Numbered from the stretch's first letter, positions 36,818-46,074 are shown. The stretch is 64,000 nucleotides of DNA from Echinicola arenosa (GCF_014841125.1 NZ_JACYTQ010000008.1:1-64000), one strand, 5' to 3'. Program-made: numbers and translations. The notes: generated by a model from the sequence alone, not told the origin.

Positions 36818-37644
36818 CCATTCAATTCAATACCATCATCCTTGATCAATATTCTCTTACTTTTATATAATTGACCAATAGACTGTTTAAAGTGTTTTTT
36901 ACTCATCCCTAAAGTCTTTTTGATTTCTTCGGGGGATGATTTATCATGAAGGGGCAAAAATTTCTTAACTTTTAAAACGCTTAAGATTTTTTCTGCCCCT
37001 TCTTCGTATTTCTGCCTTCCTAACGGCGTCAACTGCAGGTCCAGCTTACCATCCTCCCTCCTCTTTTTCACATAAACTTTAATCCTATCTCCAATGGCTA
37101 TCGGCTGGAAAACTTCATTCCCATAGATCAGCCCCTCATAATGCTGGTCAATCAAAGCTTTATAGCCCAGATCAGTCTGATCAAAAATCAAGGCTTCCAC
37201 TTCTTGCCCCTCTTCAAACACACTGGTATCGCTCAGCATAAAATCCTGATACTTGGAAACACCAATCAGCCTATTGGTCTTGTAATCCACACAGACCATT
37301 ACGAGGTATTTATTTCCCTCGGTAATTGGTTTTCCCATTTCTGACTTGGGCACAAACAAATCCTTGGGCAAGCCCCAGTCCATAAAAGCTCCAAATTGGG
37401 TCACCTCTTTGACATCCATTATCGCAAACTCATCTGCCAAAGCAATTGGCCTGTCAGTTATCGCTACGGGTCTATCCTCACTATCTGTATAAATAAAAAC
37501 TTCCAGTTCGTCCCCCTCTTTTTCTTCTCCTTTAAGATAGCCCTTGGGCAACAATACCTCTTCCCCATCAGACATTTGAAGGTAGGCTCCATTGGCCGTG
37601 AAACGATTGATTCTGAGCTTGGAAATTTTACCGAGTTCTTTCAT
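36814..37644 (-). CDS. CvfB-like S1 RNA-binding protein
   Basis: 276 residues. Tandem S1-type OB folds are seen: residues about 1-62 (NRFTANGAYLQMSDGEEVLLPKGYL), 70-135 (VTQFGAFMDWGLPKDLFVPKSEM) and 140-215 (GYKALIDQHYEGLIYGNEVFQPIAIGDRIKVYVKKRREDGKLDLQL). A C-terminal winged helix follows (KKTLGMSKKHFKQSIGQLYKSKRILIKDDGIEL). This is the arrangement of CvfB/YitL, which binds RNA and affects virulence-factor expression in Firmicutes; its role in Bacteroidota is unknown. A TACCTTTG box lies just upstream. Confidence 0.87.
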   Translation of the reverse strand: MKELGKISKLRINRFTANGAYLQMSDGEEVLLPKGYLKGEEKEGDELEVFIYTDSEDRPVAITDRPIALADEFAIMDVKEVTQFGAFMDWGLPKDLFVPKSEMGKPITEGNKYLVMVCVDYKTNRLIGVSKYQDFMLSDTSVFEEGQEVEALIFDQTDLGYKALIDQHYEGLIYGNEVFQPIAIGDRIKVYVKKRREDGKLDLQLTPLGRQKYEEGAEKILSVLKVKKFLPLHDKSSPEEIKKTLGMSKKHFKQSIGQLYKSKRILIKDDGIELNG

Positions 37645-37660
37645 AGTTTTAATTTGTTCT

Positions 37661-37668
37661 CAAAGGTA
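37661..37668 (-). promoter_or_regulatory. -7 promoter element of the CvfB-like gene
   Basis: TACCTTTG on the minus strand matches TAnnTTTG exactly and lies 17 nt upstream of the ATG. No TTTG at the expected distance was found, so it is less certain. Confidence 0.38.
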
Positions 37669-37827
37669 CTGAAATATGCTCAAAACTGATTTTTGTTGGT
37701 CAACAATCTGTTAAAATCCCAAAGGTTATTGGATTAACAGGCATTAAAATTTAGCTTTATCCAAAGAATATAAAACACATTATAACCTGGATGGATCCAC
37801 TATCATTCATCCCAAGCCATTTCTTTT

Positions 37828-38727
37828 ATGTTGAAAATAGCTATCATTGGATCAGGTACCATGGGAAATGGTATCGCGCATGTTTTTGCTCAAAACGGGT
37901 ATCAAGTTTCCTTGGTGGACATCAATGAACAATCACTCGAAAAAGCTTTAATTATTATTTCTAAAAACCTTGATAGACAGGTAAATAAAGAAGTTATTTC
38001 AAGCGATAAAAAGAAAAGTACATTATCCAATATCAAGACCTTTACAAATTTAAAAGAAGGTGTTGAATCAGCAGATTTAGTAGTAGAAGCAGCTACCGAA
38101 AATGAATCTATCAAGTTAAATATTTTCAAAGAGCTTGATCAACTTTCCCCTCAAAAAGCCATCCTTGCTACCAACACTTCCTCCATTAGTATCACCAAGA
38201 TTGCAGCTGCTACCAACAGACCTGAAAAAGTAATAGGCATGCACTTCATGAACCCTGTTCCTATTATGAAATTGGTGGAAGTGATCAGGGGATACAATAC
38301 CTCAGATGAAACAACACTCCAAATCATGTCACTTTCCAAAAACTTGGGAAAAGTACCTGTAGAAGTGAATGATTACCCAGGTTTCGTAGCCAACCGTATC
38401 TTGATGCCCATGATCAATGAAGCTATTTACAGCCTACAGGAAGGGGTCGCGGGAGTAGAAGAAATTGACACCGTTATGAAATTGGGAATGGCCCACCCCA
38501 TGGGACCACTCCAACTGGCTGACTTTATCGGACTGGATGTTTGCCTATCCATATTGAAGGTACTTTATGAAGGTTTTGGAAATCCTAAGTACGCCCCTTG
38601 CCCACTTCTAATCAATATGGTCCAAGCAGGCCATAAGGGAGTAAAAAGTGGATCAGGCTTCTATATCCATACACCTGGGAACAAGGACCTGGTAGTGGCT
38701 GAACAGTTCAAAAAACTACATCACTAG
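37828..38727 (+). CDS. 3-hydroxyacyl-CoA (3-hydroxybutyryl-CoA) dehydrogenase
   Basis: 299 residues. The NAD-binding Rossmann motif is at the N-terminus (IAIIGSGTMGNGIAHVFAQNGYQVSLVD). The catalytic His lies in GMHFMNPVPIMKLVEVI (about 136-152), and NRILMPMINEAIYSLQEGVAG plus LADFIGLDVCLSI form the helical C-terminal domain. It oxidises (S)-3-hydroxyacyl-CoA to 3-ketoacyl-CoA in fatty-acid or butyrate-type metabolism. Single-domain length (about 285-300) fits Hbd/PaaH. A 3-bp gap to the deoxynucleoside kinase gene suggests co-transcription. Confidence 0.93.
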   Translation: MLKIAIIGSGTMGNGIAHVFAQNGYQVSLVDINEQSLEKALIIISKNLDRQVNKEVISSDKKKSTLSNIKTFTNLKEGVESADLVVEAATENESIKLNIFKELDQLSPQKAILATNTSSISITKIAAATNRPEKVIGMHFMNPVPIMKLVEVIRGYNTSDETTLQIMSLSKNLGKVPVEVNDYPGFVANRILMPMINEAIYSLQEGVAGVEEIDTVMKLGMAHPMGPLQLADFIGLDVCLSILKVLYEGFGNPKYAPCPLLINMVQAGHKGVKSGSGFYIHTPGNKDLVVAEQFKKLHH

Positions 38728-38730
38728 GAA

Positions 38731-39348
38731 ATGCACATCGCTGTTTCAGGAAATATCGGAAGTGGAAAGACCACCTTGGCCACCATGTTGGGAAAACATT
38801 TCGGTTGGCAAATTGAACTGGAAGATGTGGAGACCAATCCTTATCTAGAGGACTTCTATGAGGATATGAAAAAATGGTCATTCCACTTACAGGTTTATTT
38901 TCTAAACAGCCGATTCAAGCAAGTTAAGAAAATCAACCAAAGTAAATCTGCAACCGTACAGGACAGAACTATTTATGAAGACGCCTACATTTTTGCTGCC
39001 AACTTACATCAATCTGGCTACTTGGAAGAAAGAGATTATCAGAACTATCTCAAATTGTTCCATTCCATGATGGAATATGTCGAACCGCCTGATCTATTGA
39101 TTTACTTAAAGGCAGAAATCCCCAAACTCGTAAGTCAAATACAAAAAAGAGGAAGAGATTACGAAAACAACATCAGCATCAACTATCTGAAAAACCTAAA
39201 CCAACACTATGAGGACTGGGTTTCCTCTTACGATAGAGGCAAATTATTGATCATTGATGTAAATAATACAGACTTTGTCCATAAGCCAGAAGATTTTGGT
39301 CTCATTGTAAACAAGATCGATTGTGAAATCAACGGTCTATTTTCTTAA
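38731..39348 (+). CDS. Deoxynucleoside kinase
   Basis: 205 residues. The P-loop is AVSGNIGSGKTTL (residues 4-16). The conserved Glu pair lies in WQIELEDVETNPYLEDFYEDMKKWSFHLQVYFL. The DRT motif (VQDRTIYEDAYIFA) replaces ERS, and the lid is QKRGRDYENNI. It phosphorylates deoxynucleosides for nucleotide salvage (dNK/dGK/dAK family); base preference is not evident. It converges with the next minus-strand gene with only 5 bp between. Confidence 0.92.
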   Translation: MHIAVSGNIGSGKTTLATMLGKHFGWQIELEDVETNPYLEDFYEDMKKWSFHLQVYFLNSRFKQVKKINQSKSATVQDRTIYEDAYIFAANLHQSGYLEERDYQNYLKLFHSMMEYVEPPDLLIYLKAEIPKLVSQIQKRGRDYENNISINYLKNLNQHYEDWVSSYDRGKLLIIDVNNTDFVHKPEDFGLIVNKIDCEINGLFS

Positions 39349-39353
39349 AGTAT

Positions 39354-39998
39354 TTACACTAACTTCCTTTGCAGCCAGCTAACTATTGCCTTTTGATTTT
39401 CTTCTTTTGGATTGATCAGCAGTTGGTCAATTCTTTTTAGGCTTCCACCAGTCATGATATTTTCGTACATCGGAATACGAATCATTTTGTAGCCATGGAG
39501 CCTGCCAAGCAAATCATACTGGGCATCATTATAGGCATTCAACTTCCACCCTGAAGAACCATTGCCACTGAGATCTCCAGATTCCTCTGATCTTCCAAAA
39601 CACTGTTTGGCAATGGTAGGGCCATTCCAAATTCTTTCATTTAGACCGGACTTCAAGCATTCCTTTTCAAAGGTCCTGCAAAGTCTTTTATAGCTATCTA
39701 CCCAGCTATAAGTAAATACTTCATAAAGAGAAGATTTAAGGGTATTGAGTCGGTAGCGATTAAAATGTACCGCATCGTCATACAAGAAAAGAAAGCGATC
39801 AATTCTAAAATCAAACTTTAATCTTTCGAGCATCACATAATTACCGCTTCCACCCGCCTTGGTGAATAAATCACCCATGAGGTCCTGTGCCTTTTCATCC
39901 AATAATTTATAGTTGGTTTCAAGTTTGAAGTCTTCCTCTACATCTAAATTATTGTCCAAAAGAATTTGGACCAGGTTTTTTACTTTAAGTTGATGCAC
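39354..39998 (-). CDS. Conserved hypothetical protein
   Basis: 214 residues, no signal peptide or TM. Mixed alpha/beta composition with KFDFRIDRFLFLYDDAVHFNRYRLNTLKSSLY and NERIWNGPTIAKQCFGRSEESGDLSGNGSSGWKLNAYNDAQYDLLGRL. The Asp-rich and Cys/Gly segments hint at a nuclease-like (PD-(D/E)XK-type) organisation, but no motif is firm. Gene 40031 precedes it by 32 bp on the same strand and may be co-transcribed. Confidence 0.7.
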   Translation of the reverse strand: MHQLKVKNLVQILLDNNLDVEEDFKLETNYKLLDEKAQDLMGDLFTKAGGSGNYVMLERLKFDFRIDRFLFLYDDAVHFNRYRLNTLKSSLYEVFTYSWVDSYKRLCRTFEKECLKSGLNERIWNGPTIAKQCFGRSEESGDLSGNGSSGWKLNAYNDAQYDLLGRLHGYKMIRIPMYENIMTGGSLKRIDQLLINPKEENQKAIVSWLQRKLV

Positions 39999-40030
39999 TT
40001 ATTTTTCTTTTTAATTTCGGAGCTCTATTC

Positions 40031-40183
40031 TCATTCATTGATTTCACTGTCCATGATCCTTTCTTTTAGGTTTCCTTTTGAACCTGGAAATGTAGTCTTG
40101 GAAGAAATATCGATGCCTATCAAAATCATAATAATTAGAAAAATAATAGTTAGAATAAGAAATACTTTTTTCTTTGTTTCCAT
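40031..40183 (-). CDS. Small single-pass membrane protein
   Basis: 50 residues: basic start (METKKK), one TM helix (VFLILTIIFLIIMILIGIDI) and a short tail with SSKTTFPGSK and an acidic end. I start at 40183 because a good promoter (40223-40253) predicts transcription start near 40216, downstream of the other in-frame ATG at 40225. Function unknown. Confidence 0.6.
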   Translation of the reverse strand: METKKKVFLILTIIFLIIMILIGIDISSKTTFPGSKGNLKERIMDSEINE

Positions 40184-40222
40184 AATGAAAACTTTTCCTT
40201 TATTTTTCGGTTTCGTAATACC

Positions 40223-40253
40223 CAAAATTAAAAGAAAGTTCGCTTATTGTAAA
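40223..40253 (-). promoter_or_regulatory. Promoter of the small membrane protein gene
   Basis: TAATTTTG on the minus strand (40223-40230) matches TAnnTTTG exactly. TTTA (40250-40253) stands 19 nt upstream as a near -33 element. Expected 5' UTR is about 33 nt to the ATG at 40183. Confidence 0.6.
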
Positions 40254-40353
40254 GGAACGCCCTGAGAATATAAATACCTAAAAAGCATTTTGTCATTTGG
40301 TTAATCCTTCATTAATGAATAAATTATATCAGAAAACTGTTTAATATTTAATT

Positions 40354-40686
40354 ATGTACGAGTTGATTAACAAAGATGTTATTCATCAATTTTTAGGAGA
40401 TGACCCTGAACTGATCAAGCCAATGCTTGAAATGATTCTCCATAACAATTTGCCTGAGCTAAATGACCTGGACAAGTATTTTGATGAGGAACAATATGAT
40501 GAAGTAAAAATAAGATGTCACAAGGCAAAGTCTGCAATGGGATATGTGGGTTCTTCACACACTCAAAAAATCCTTCAAGAGATAGAAAAAGATGTAAAAG
40601 AAGCCTACCCCAAAAGGAAAAATGACCTGATCAATGATATTAGGTTAATTGAAAAAGAGCTCCATCAGCTGATAGATGATATTTAG
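40354..40686 (+). CDS. Hpt (histidine phosphotransfer) domain protein
   Basis: 110 residues of four-helix bundle type. The phosphoacceptor is the His in IRCHKAKSAMGYVGS (about residue 56), matching HxxKGxSxxxG with a small change (Ala for Gly). Such proteins shuttle phosphate between a hybrid histidine kinase and a response regulator; no partner gene is in the window. Confidence 0.85.
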   Translation: MYELINKDVIHQFLGDDPELIKPMLEMILHNNLPELNDLDKYFDEEQYDEVKIRCHKAKSAMGYVGSSHTQKILQEIEKDVKEAYPKRKNDLINDIRLIEKELHQLIDDI

Positions 40687-40723
40687 GTCAACTTAGCCTC
40701 TTTGTTGACCATTTAAACTTTTT
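40686..40723 (+). terminator. Possible terminator after the Hpt gene
   Basis: GGTCAAC (40686-40692) pairs with GTTGACC (40704-40710) across an 11-nt loop, with a six-T run about 7 nt later. The first G is the last base of the stop codon. The T-run is distant, so it may be weak. Confidence 0.4.
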
Positions 40724-40775
40724 TGATTTGTTATAATTCTCGGACTTGCCCATATTCAGGGAAAAATTCCCAAAT

Positions 40776-43136
40776 ATGAAACAAGTACATTTACTGTTAT
40801 TAATTATTTTTAATACCACACTGACCAGCTTTGGACAACAAAGTGACTTATCGGTCGAAAAAATCATGAGAGACCCTAAATGGATGGGCAATTTCCCTTC
40901 AAATGTTCGTTGGGGAGAAAATGGTGAAAACATTTATTTTAATTACAACCCTGATCAAAACCCATCTGACTCCCTTTATAAAATCTCCATTTCCAATTTA
41001 GACCTTATTACCAAAGTCAGCTGGAAAGAGCAAGTTGCTTTAGTACCGACAGGCGAGTACAATGCTGATAAAAGCAAAAAGATCTATACCCGGGATGGAG
41101 TTCTTTATTCCTATGATAGCAAGAAAGATAAAGAGCAGGAATTATTGTCACTTGGAGAGAGAATCTCTAACCCAACTTTCCTTAAGGATGAAAGTATCAT
41201 TGCTTTTGAGATGGCTGATAATATTTTCACCTATGACATAGAAGAAGGAAAAATCAGTAAACTCACCAACATCAAAACAGGTAACAAACCATCAAAAAAA
41301 GAAGATGAACTGTCAAAAAAAGAAAGTTGGCTGAAAAAAGAAAACACTGAATTGCTGAAAGTGATTCAGGAAAGAGAAGAAAAAAAGGAACTTTCCAAAT
41401 CATATAGAGCAGCGACAAAGAAAAAAGAACCCTATACTTATTATGCCGGTAAAAAAAGGATTTCCAATTTACAAATCACACCCAACGGTAAGTTCATAAC
41501 CTTTAACCTGATCACCAGTAGTGAAGAAAGAAAGAATACCTTTGTACCTGATTTCACAGATGTCTCTGGCTACACGACCAACCTAAACACACGGCCAAAA
41601 GTTGGTGAGGAACCTAGTAAGGTTGAAATGGCCATCTACAATATAGAAAAAGATACTGTATACCTGGTAAATACTGAAAGTCTTCCTGGAATAACTGATT
41701 TACCCGATTATGTAACAGATTATCCTGATAAAGAATGGAAAAAGGAAAACCGTTCGGTCATTCCTGCCAATCCTAAATTCTCTTCCAAAAGTAAAGCAAT
41801 AATTAATATAAGGTCCACAGACAATAAAGATAGATGGATCGCTTTATTGGATTTGGAAACAGGTGAATTATCATCTCTGGATAGACAAAGGGATGAAGCG
41901 TGGATAGCAGGGCCCGGGATTGGTTATGGTTTTGGAGGGGGAACATTGGGTTGGTTACCTGATGATCAACACATTTATTTCCAATCTGAAGCTTCAGGCT
42001 ACTCTCACCTTTATCTACTTAATGTGGAAACAGGTAAAAAAACCGACTTAACCCCTGGTCAATACGAGGTGTTTGATCCTCAATTATCCAATGATAAAAA
42101 GTACTGGTACCTGACCACTTCTGAGGTGCATCCTGGGGAAAGGCATTTTTATAAAATGCCAGTGATGGGAGGAGAAATGATCAAACTGACTTCTATGCAA
42201 GGTAACAACCAGGTTAGTCTCTCTCCTGATGAAAAACACTTGGCTATTCTGCACAGTTATAGTAACCAACCTTGGGAGCTTTATATCAAAGAAAATAAAA
42301 TTAAAAGCAATTCAAGACAATTAACCTCTGGTCAAAGCAGCGAGTTTAAAGCCTACCAATGGAAGGATCCTGAACATGTTACCTTTGAGGCCAGTGATGG
42401 ACAAACCGTCCATGCAAGAATGTATAAGCCTTCCGCTGAAGCCTTCAATGGTGCTGCTGTGATCTTTGTTCATGGAGCTGGTTATCTCCAAAATGCCCAT
42501 ATGTGGTGGTCTAGCTACTTTAGAGAATATATGTTCCATAATTTACTTTCAGACTTAGGATATACAGTATTGGACATTGATTATCGAGGCAGTGCTGGCT
42601 ATGGCAGAGACTGGAGGACCGGAATATACCGACACATGGGAGGCAAAGACCTTTCAGACCAAGTGGACGGTGTAAACTACCTAATAGAAAATGAAGGTAT
42701 AGATCAAAGTAAAGTAGGGATCTATGGTGGAAGCTATGGCGGTTTTATTACCCTGATGGCCTTATTCAATGAAAGTGATACTTTCCACTCTGGTGCGGCA
42801 CTGAGATCAGTAACAGACTGGGCCCATTACAACCATGGTTACACCTCTAATATTCTCAATGAACCATTCAACGATCCCATTGCCTACAAAAGATCCTCTC
42901 CTATTTATTTTGCTGAGGGTCTCAAAGGGCATTTGTTGATGGCACATGGAATGATCGATACCAATGTTCATTTCCAAGATGTAGTTAGACTTTCTGAGCG
43001 TTTGATTGAATTAGGAAAAGACAATTGGGAAATGGCCGTTTATCCCGTAGAAGATCATGGTTTCGTGGAACCTAGCAGTTGGACAGATGAATACAAACGA
43101 ATCTTAAAGCTTTTTAATCAAACACTCCTAGAGTAG
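40776..43136 (+). CDS. S9-family prolyl oligopeptidase/acylaminoacyl-type peptidase
   Basis: 786 residues from the chosen start, secreted (signal peptide MKQVHLLLLIIFNTTLTSFGQQ). An N-terminal beta-propeller with PD40-like repeats (about 25-540) precedes the alpha/beta-hydrolase domain. That domain has HGAGYL, IDYRGSAGYGRDW, nucleophile Ser in GIYGGSYGGFITLM and catalytic His in YPVEDHGFVEP; the Asp is in HGMIDTNVHF. It cleaves short peptides, probably periplasmic. A charged Lys/Glu-rich stretch (about residues 185-220) is inserted in the propeller. The upstream in-frame Met (40746) would precede a non-signal leader. Confidence 0.92.
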   Translation: MKQVHLLLLIIFNTTLTSFGQQSDLSVEKIMRDPKWMGNFPSNVRWGENGENIYFNYNPDQNPSDSLYKISISNLDLITKVSWKEQVALVPTGEYNADKSKKIYTRDGVLYSYDSKKDKEQELLSLGERISNPTFLKDESIIAFEMADNIFTYDIEEGKISKLTNIKTGNKPSKKEDELSKKESWLKKENTELLKVIQEREEKKELSKSYRAATKKKEPYTYYAGKKRISNLQITPNGKFITFNLITSSEERKNTFVPDFTDVSGYTTNLNTRPKVGEEPSKVEMAIYNIEKDTVYLVNTESLPGITDLPDYVTDYPDKEWKKENRSVIPANPKFSSKSKAIINIRSTDNKDRWIALLDLETGELSSLDRQRDEAWIAGPGIGYGFGGGTLGWLPDDQHIYFQSEASGYSHLYLLNVETGKKTDLTPGQYEVFDPQLSNDKKYWYLTTSEVHPGERHFYKMPVMGGEMIKLTSMQGNNQVSLSPDEKHLAILHSYSNQPWELYIKENKIKSNSRQLTSGQSSEFKAYQWKDPEHVTFEASDGQTVHARMYKPSAEAFNGAAVIFVHGAGYLQNAHMWWSSYFREYMFHNLLSDLGYTVLDIDYRGSAGYGRDWRTGIYRHMGGKDLSDQVDGVNYLIENEGIDQSKVGIYGGSYGGFITLMALFNESDTFHSGAALRSVTDWAHYNHGYTSNILNEPFNDPIAYKRSSPIYFAEGLKGHLLMAHGMIDTNVHFQDVVRLSERLIELGKDNWEMAVYPVEDHGFVEPSSWTDEYKRILKLFNQTLLE

Positions 43137-43155
43137 ACTTTTGATTGAACACCCT

Positions 43156-43192
43156 ATAATCCCTGACAATTTTTTGTCAGGGATTATTTTTT
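43156..43192 (+). terminator. Terminator of the S9 peptidase gene
   Basis: Perfect 13-bp stem (43156-43168 with 43175-43187) and 6-nt loop, followed by a run of T. It lies 19 bp past the stop. Confidence 0.88.
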
Positions 43193-43336
43193 GATTTTGA
43201 AATTGAATGAACCCTTAAAAACCAAATATTTTTTAAAACTATAGTAGTTAAGCATATCAAACTTTATATTAGATTACTTAATGTGTTATTAAGTTAAAGG
43301 CTTTTAACTTAAAAGCTTGTAATTGCGGAGAGGTCA

Positions 43337-43459
43337 ACACAGCTGCGAGACAGGGGGCCATGAGGGAGGAACCTTAAGCTGTGTCTTGATTTTTCTTCCG
43401 AAACTCTTCGGAACAGCTTTGCTTCGTTTCTTTTCATCTAAGGTAAATGCAAAGCATTT
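43337..43459. other. Structured non-coding stretch, possible RNA or element remnant
   Basis: Three inverted repeats in 123 bp: ACACAGCT (43337-43344) with AGCTGTGT (43377-43384); TTCCGAA (43396-43402) with TTCGGAA (43407-43413); AAATGC (43445-43450) with GCATTT (43454-43459). Composition is richer in G+C than the flanks. No known RNA family recognised. Confidence 0.3.
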
Positions 43460-43686
43460 CTGAAAGCCATTAATAAACATAAAGTCTGAATAAAAGAAAT
43501 GAAGATTAAAGTCTTGAAACAGGGTCAATTTCTAGAAAAATCATTTCCAATTGCCAATATTTAAACTATTATCTCATAACAATAGACTTTGCCAAAATTT
43601 ATATCTTTCACAAGAGCTGTTAGATATACAAATTAACTAACTCAGTTTTTCAAATGCTTAATTACTAACATTAAACTAATTTAACC

Positions 43687-44229
43687 ATGAAAATTCTGAA
43701 AGGCATTTTATTCGCCATCTTGGGCATCATCGTCATAGCCCTTGTTGCAGCACTATTTATCAGTAAGGAAATCAATGTTGAAAAGACAGTAACCATCAAC
43801 AAGCCCGTTGAAGAGGTTTTTGATTATGTTAAAATGCTGAAAAACCAAGACAAATTTTCTGTATGGATGCAGATGGACCCCAACATGAAAAAGACCTTTT
43901 CAGGAACAGATGGAACCGTCGGCGCAGTTGCTGCTTGGGACAGCCAAAATTCAGAGGTCGGTAAGGGTGAGCAGGAAATCATTGGCCTTGAAGATAATAA
44001 ACGTATAGATTATGAATTACGGTTTATTGAGCCATTTGAGGCCAATGATGAAGCTTACATGCTCACAGAAGAGGTATCTGGTAACCAAACCAAGGTTGTT
44101 TGGGGATTTCATAGTGTGGCCGGCTATCCAATGAACTTGGTCATGAAATTGATGGGTATGGAAGAAATGCTCGGAGGACAACTGGAAGAAGGTTTACAAA
44201 CACTAAAATCACAAATGGAGGCATCATAA
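43687..44229 (+). CDS. SRPBCC-family (START-like) membrane-anchored protein
   Basis: 180 residues: N-terminal TM anchor (ILKGILFAILGIIVIALVAALFI), then a START/Bet v1-like fold (INKPVEEVFDYVKMLKNQDKFSVWMQMDPNMKKTFSGTDGTVGAVAAWDSQNSEVGKGEQEII). Such proteins bind hydrophobic ligands; many are annotated polyketide cyclase/dehydrase without evidence. The function here is unknown. It converges with the OmpA gene across a shared terminator. Confidence 0.87.
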   Translation: MKILKGILFAILGIIVIALVAALFISKEINVEKTVTINKPVEEVFDYVKMLKNQDKFSVWMQMDPNMKKTFSGTDGTVGAVAAWDSQNSEVGKGEQEIIGLEDNKRIDYELRFIEPFEANDEAYMLTEEVSGNQTKVVWGFHSVAGYPMNLVMKLMGMEEMLGGQLEEGLQTLKSQMEAS

Positions 44230-44260
44230 AAAAGGGGCTAAATTTGCCCCTTTTGCTTTT
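44230..44260. terminator. Bidirectional terminator between convergent genes
   Basis: AAAAGGGGC (44230-44238) pairs with GCCCCTTTT (44246-44254), 7-nt loop. T-rich flank on the plus side and A-run on the other, so it can serve both the SRPBCC gene and the minus-strand OmpA gene. Confidence 0.82.
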
Positions 44261-44270
44261 TAATTGATCC

Positions 44271-46073
44271 TTATTGGATGATTACCATTTCAACCCTTCT
44301 GTTTTGCTCTCTTCCTTCTTCTGTGTCATTGCTGCTTATCGGCTGAGAACCTCCTAATCCCCTCAACCTGATTCTCTCAAACTCCACTCCTTGGTTTACC
44401 ATATAATCCCTGATGGCCCCTGCCCTGTCCATGGACAATTCCTTGTTCAAGGATGCATTGCCCACATTATCGGTATGACCTTCCAGTCGGATTTTTAAAT
44501 CAGGATTTTCCTTTAAAAACTCAACAAGCTCATCGATATATCTCATCGAGTTTTCATTGGCAATTTCAGACGTACCTTTTTTGAAAAGCACCTCTTCCAA
44601 TACCATTTTCACCCCACTCTTGGCAGGCGTCAAAAGGATTGTTTCCGCTCTCTGTTCTAATTCTTCTATCGACAACGAAACAGGAAGATAATTGGGCGAA
44701 GAAACAGTCAGTTTGGATGTACCCTTTCTCAATGTTAATTCTACGGGCCCTTGATGATCATTCTCTACACCTATACTTTTTCCATCTTGATCTTTAAAAA
44801 CGACCTTAAACGGAATGTTCTTTAATGTATTATTATCTGCTGCATTCAGGGTAATGCTATTTCCTTTATCTATTGGAGCTTCCTCAATTTTAGAGGTCTC
44901 TGCTTCCACCTTTTCTAATTTCTCTACCTCTTTTTCTCCTGCGGTAATTTCAGAAATGCTTTCCTTTTGAATCACCTCATTTTCTGGCTGAACTGTTTCT
45001 TCTAATGCAACAGTAGTTGAAGGCTGATTAATTGGAGTATTTGCAGATGTTTCACTTTGCTCAATTATTGGAGCAATTGACTGTTCAACTGCTCTTTGGT
45101 TGCTGGTTCTGACTGGAAAATTAGCAGCTAAGAAACGGTTTGGATTGGCATTCTCCATATTCACTTCCTCCAAAACAATTTCTTCTTTCCTTTGCATCAT
45201 AATATCGCCATACCCTTCACTATCTTTCGTCGTGGTCACAAAAGCGGTATAAGGGCTATTCGGATCAATAAAATAGGAAAGCTCCACACCTCTGGTATTG
45301 ATATCATCTTTTAATCTCTTAGGCTTGGTCCAATTTTCCCAGGTATTGTCCAAACGTTGGGCATAAAAAATATCCCTTCCTTCTTCTGTCCCATGGCCGT
45401 TGGTAGAGAAATATAAGATCTGTTTATCATCAGATAGAAAAGGGGTCATCTCCTGCTCATAACTATTGATTACGGGGCCAATATTTTTAGGAACGGACCA
45501 TTTCCCATTGGACTGTTTGAAACTCACATAAATATCTTCATTTCCATAGGACCCATAAGAGTTCATGGACATCACCAGTATTTCACCCGAAGGGTGCAGT
45601 CTGGCACTAAAGCTTCTTCCATTGTTTCGAAAACTTCCAAAATCCAATTGGAACATGTATTCCCATTCCGTCTCTCCTACTCTTTTGTATTGATGGATAC
45701 CATGGGCTTTCTTTTTGCCATCATGATAAACCAACGCAGTCTGGTCATCAGGGAAACCTATCAAAAGATCATATCCTGATGTGCTCAAACTTTTGACAGG
45801 CCTTGCTTCCTGCCATTGGTTAAAGTCGTTTTTCTTACTGTACCATACATCCCCCAAATCCTTGCCTCCTCCTGTATTGTCTGGGTGATAAGCAACACTC
45901 AGAAATAATTCTTCCTTCGAAGAAATCACGGGTTGTTGCTCATCATAAGGTGTATTTACCTGTCTAAGGGCATATACACCCTGGGCAAAGGATGGTGTAA
46001 AAGCACAAAAAGCAAGCACAGGAACAGTGCTTGCTTTTAAAATACTTGACTTAATTTTTTCAGTTACTTTCAT
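44271..46073 (-). CDS. OmpA-family protein with PD40 propeller
   Basis: 600-residue outer-membrane-associated protein. Signal peptide is near the start (VPVLAFCAFTPSFAQG). A WD40/PD40 propeller (about residues 35-300) has repeats such as MTPFLSDDKQILYFSTNGHG and RDIFYAQRLDNTWENWTKP. A low-complexity Glu/Thr-rich linker (about 315-400) follows, then a short beta domain. The C-terminal peptidoglycan-binding OmpA domain (VLFKKGTSEIANEN...LEGHTDNVGNASLNKELSMDRAGAIRDYM...NRRVEMVI) ends it. It probably links the envelope to peptidoglycan. It starts 1 bp after the deoxyhypusine-synthase-like gene, so they form an operon, which is an odd pairing. Confidence 0.9.
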   Translation of the reverse strand: MKVTEKIKSSILKASTVPVLAFCAFTPSFAQGVYALRQVNTPYDEQQPVISSKEELFLSVAYHPDNTGGGKDLGDVWYSKKNDFNQWQEARPVKSLSTSGYDLLIGFPDDQTALVYHDGKKKAHGIHQYKRVGETEWEYMFQLDFGSFRNNGRSFSARLHPSGEILVMSMNSYGSYGNEDIYVSFKQSNGKWSVPKNIGPVINSYEQEMTPFLSDDKQILYFSTNGHGTEEGRDIFYAQRLDNTWENWTKPKRLKDDINTRGVELSYFIDPNSPYTAFVTTTKDSEGYGDIMMQRKEEIVLEEVNMENANPNRFLAANFPVRTSNQRAVEQSIAPIIEQSETSANTPINQPSTTVALEETVQPENEVIQKESISEITAGEKEVEKLEKVEAETSKIEEAPIDKGNSITLNAADNNTLKNIPFKVVFKDQDGKSIGVENDHQGPVELTLRKGTSKLTVSSPNYLPVSLSIEELEQRAETILLTPAKSGVKMVLEEVLFKKGTSEIANENSMRYIDELVEFLKENPDLKIRLEGHTDNVGNASLNKELSMDRAGAIRDYMVNQGVEFERIRLRGLGGSQPISSNDTEEGREQNRRVEMVIIQ

Positions 46074-46074
46074 G

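Larger units (their letters stand above)
43137..43686. other. Intergenic region (550 bp) with terminator and structured stretch
   Basis: Holds the terminator of the peptidase gene (43156-43192), then AT-rich sequence, then a locally GC-richer stretch with three small hairpins (43337-43459, listed separately). A 64-codon minus-strand ORF covers the last part but looks non-coding. About 130 bp before the SRPBCC gene is plain AT-rich DNA. Confidence 0.6.

Noticed and set aside
39966-40265. 99-codon plus-strand ORF
   Set aside because: Antisense to the small membrane protein, which has a fitting promoter and a proper TM helix.
43334-43528. 64-codon minus-strand ORF in the 550-bp spacer
   Set aside because: Low-complexity basic translation with no family resemblance; covers the hairpin-rich stretch, so non-coding structure explains it better.
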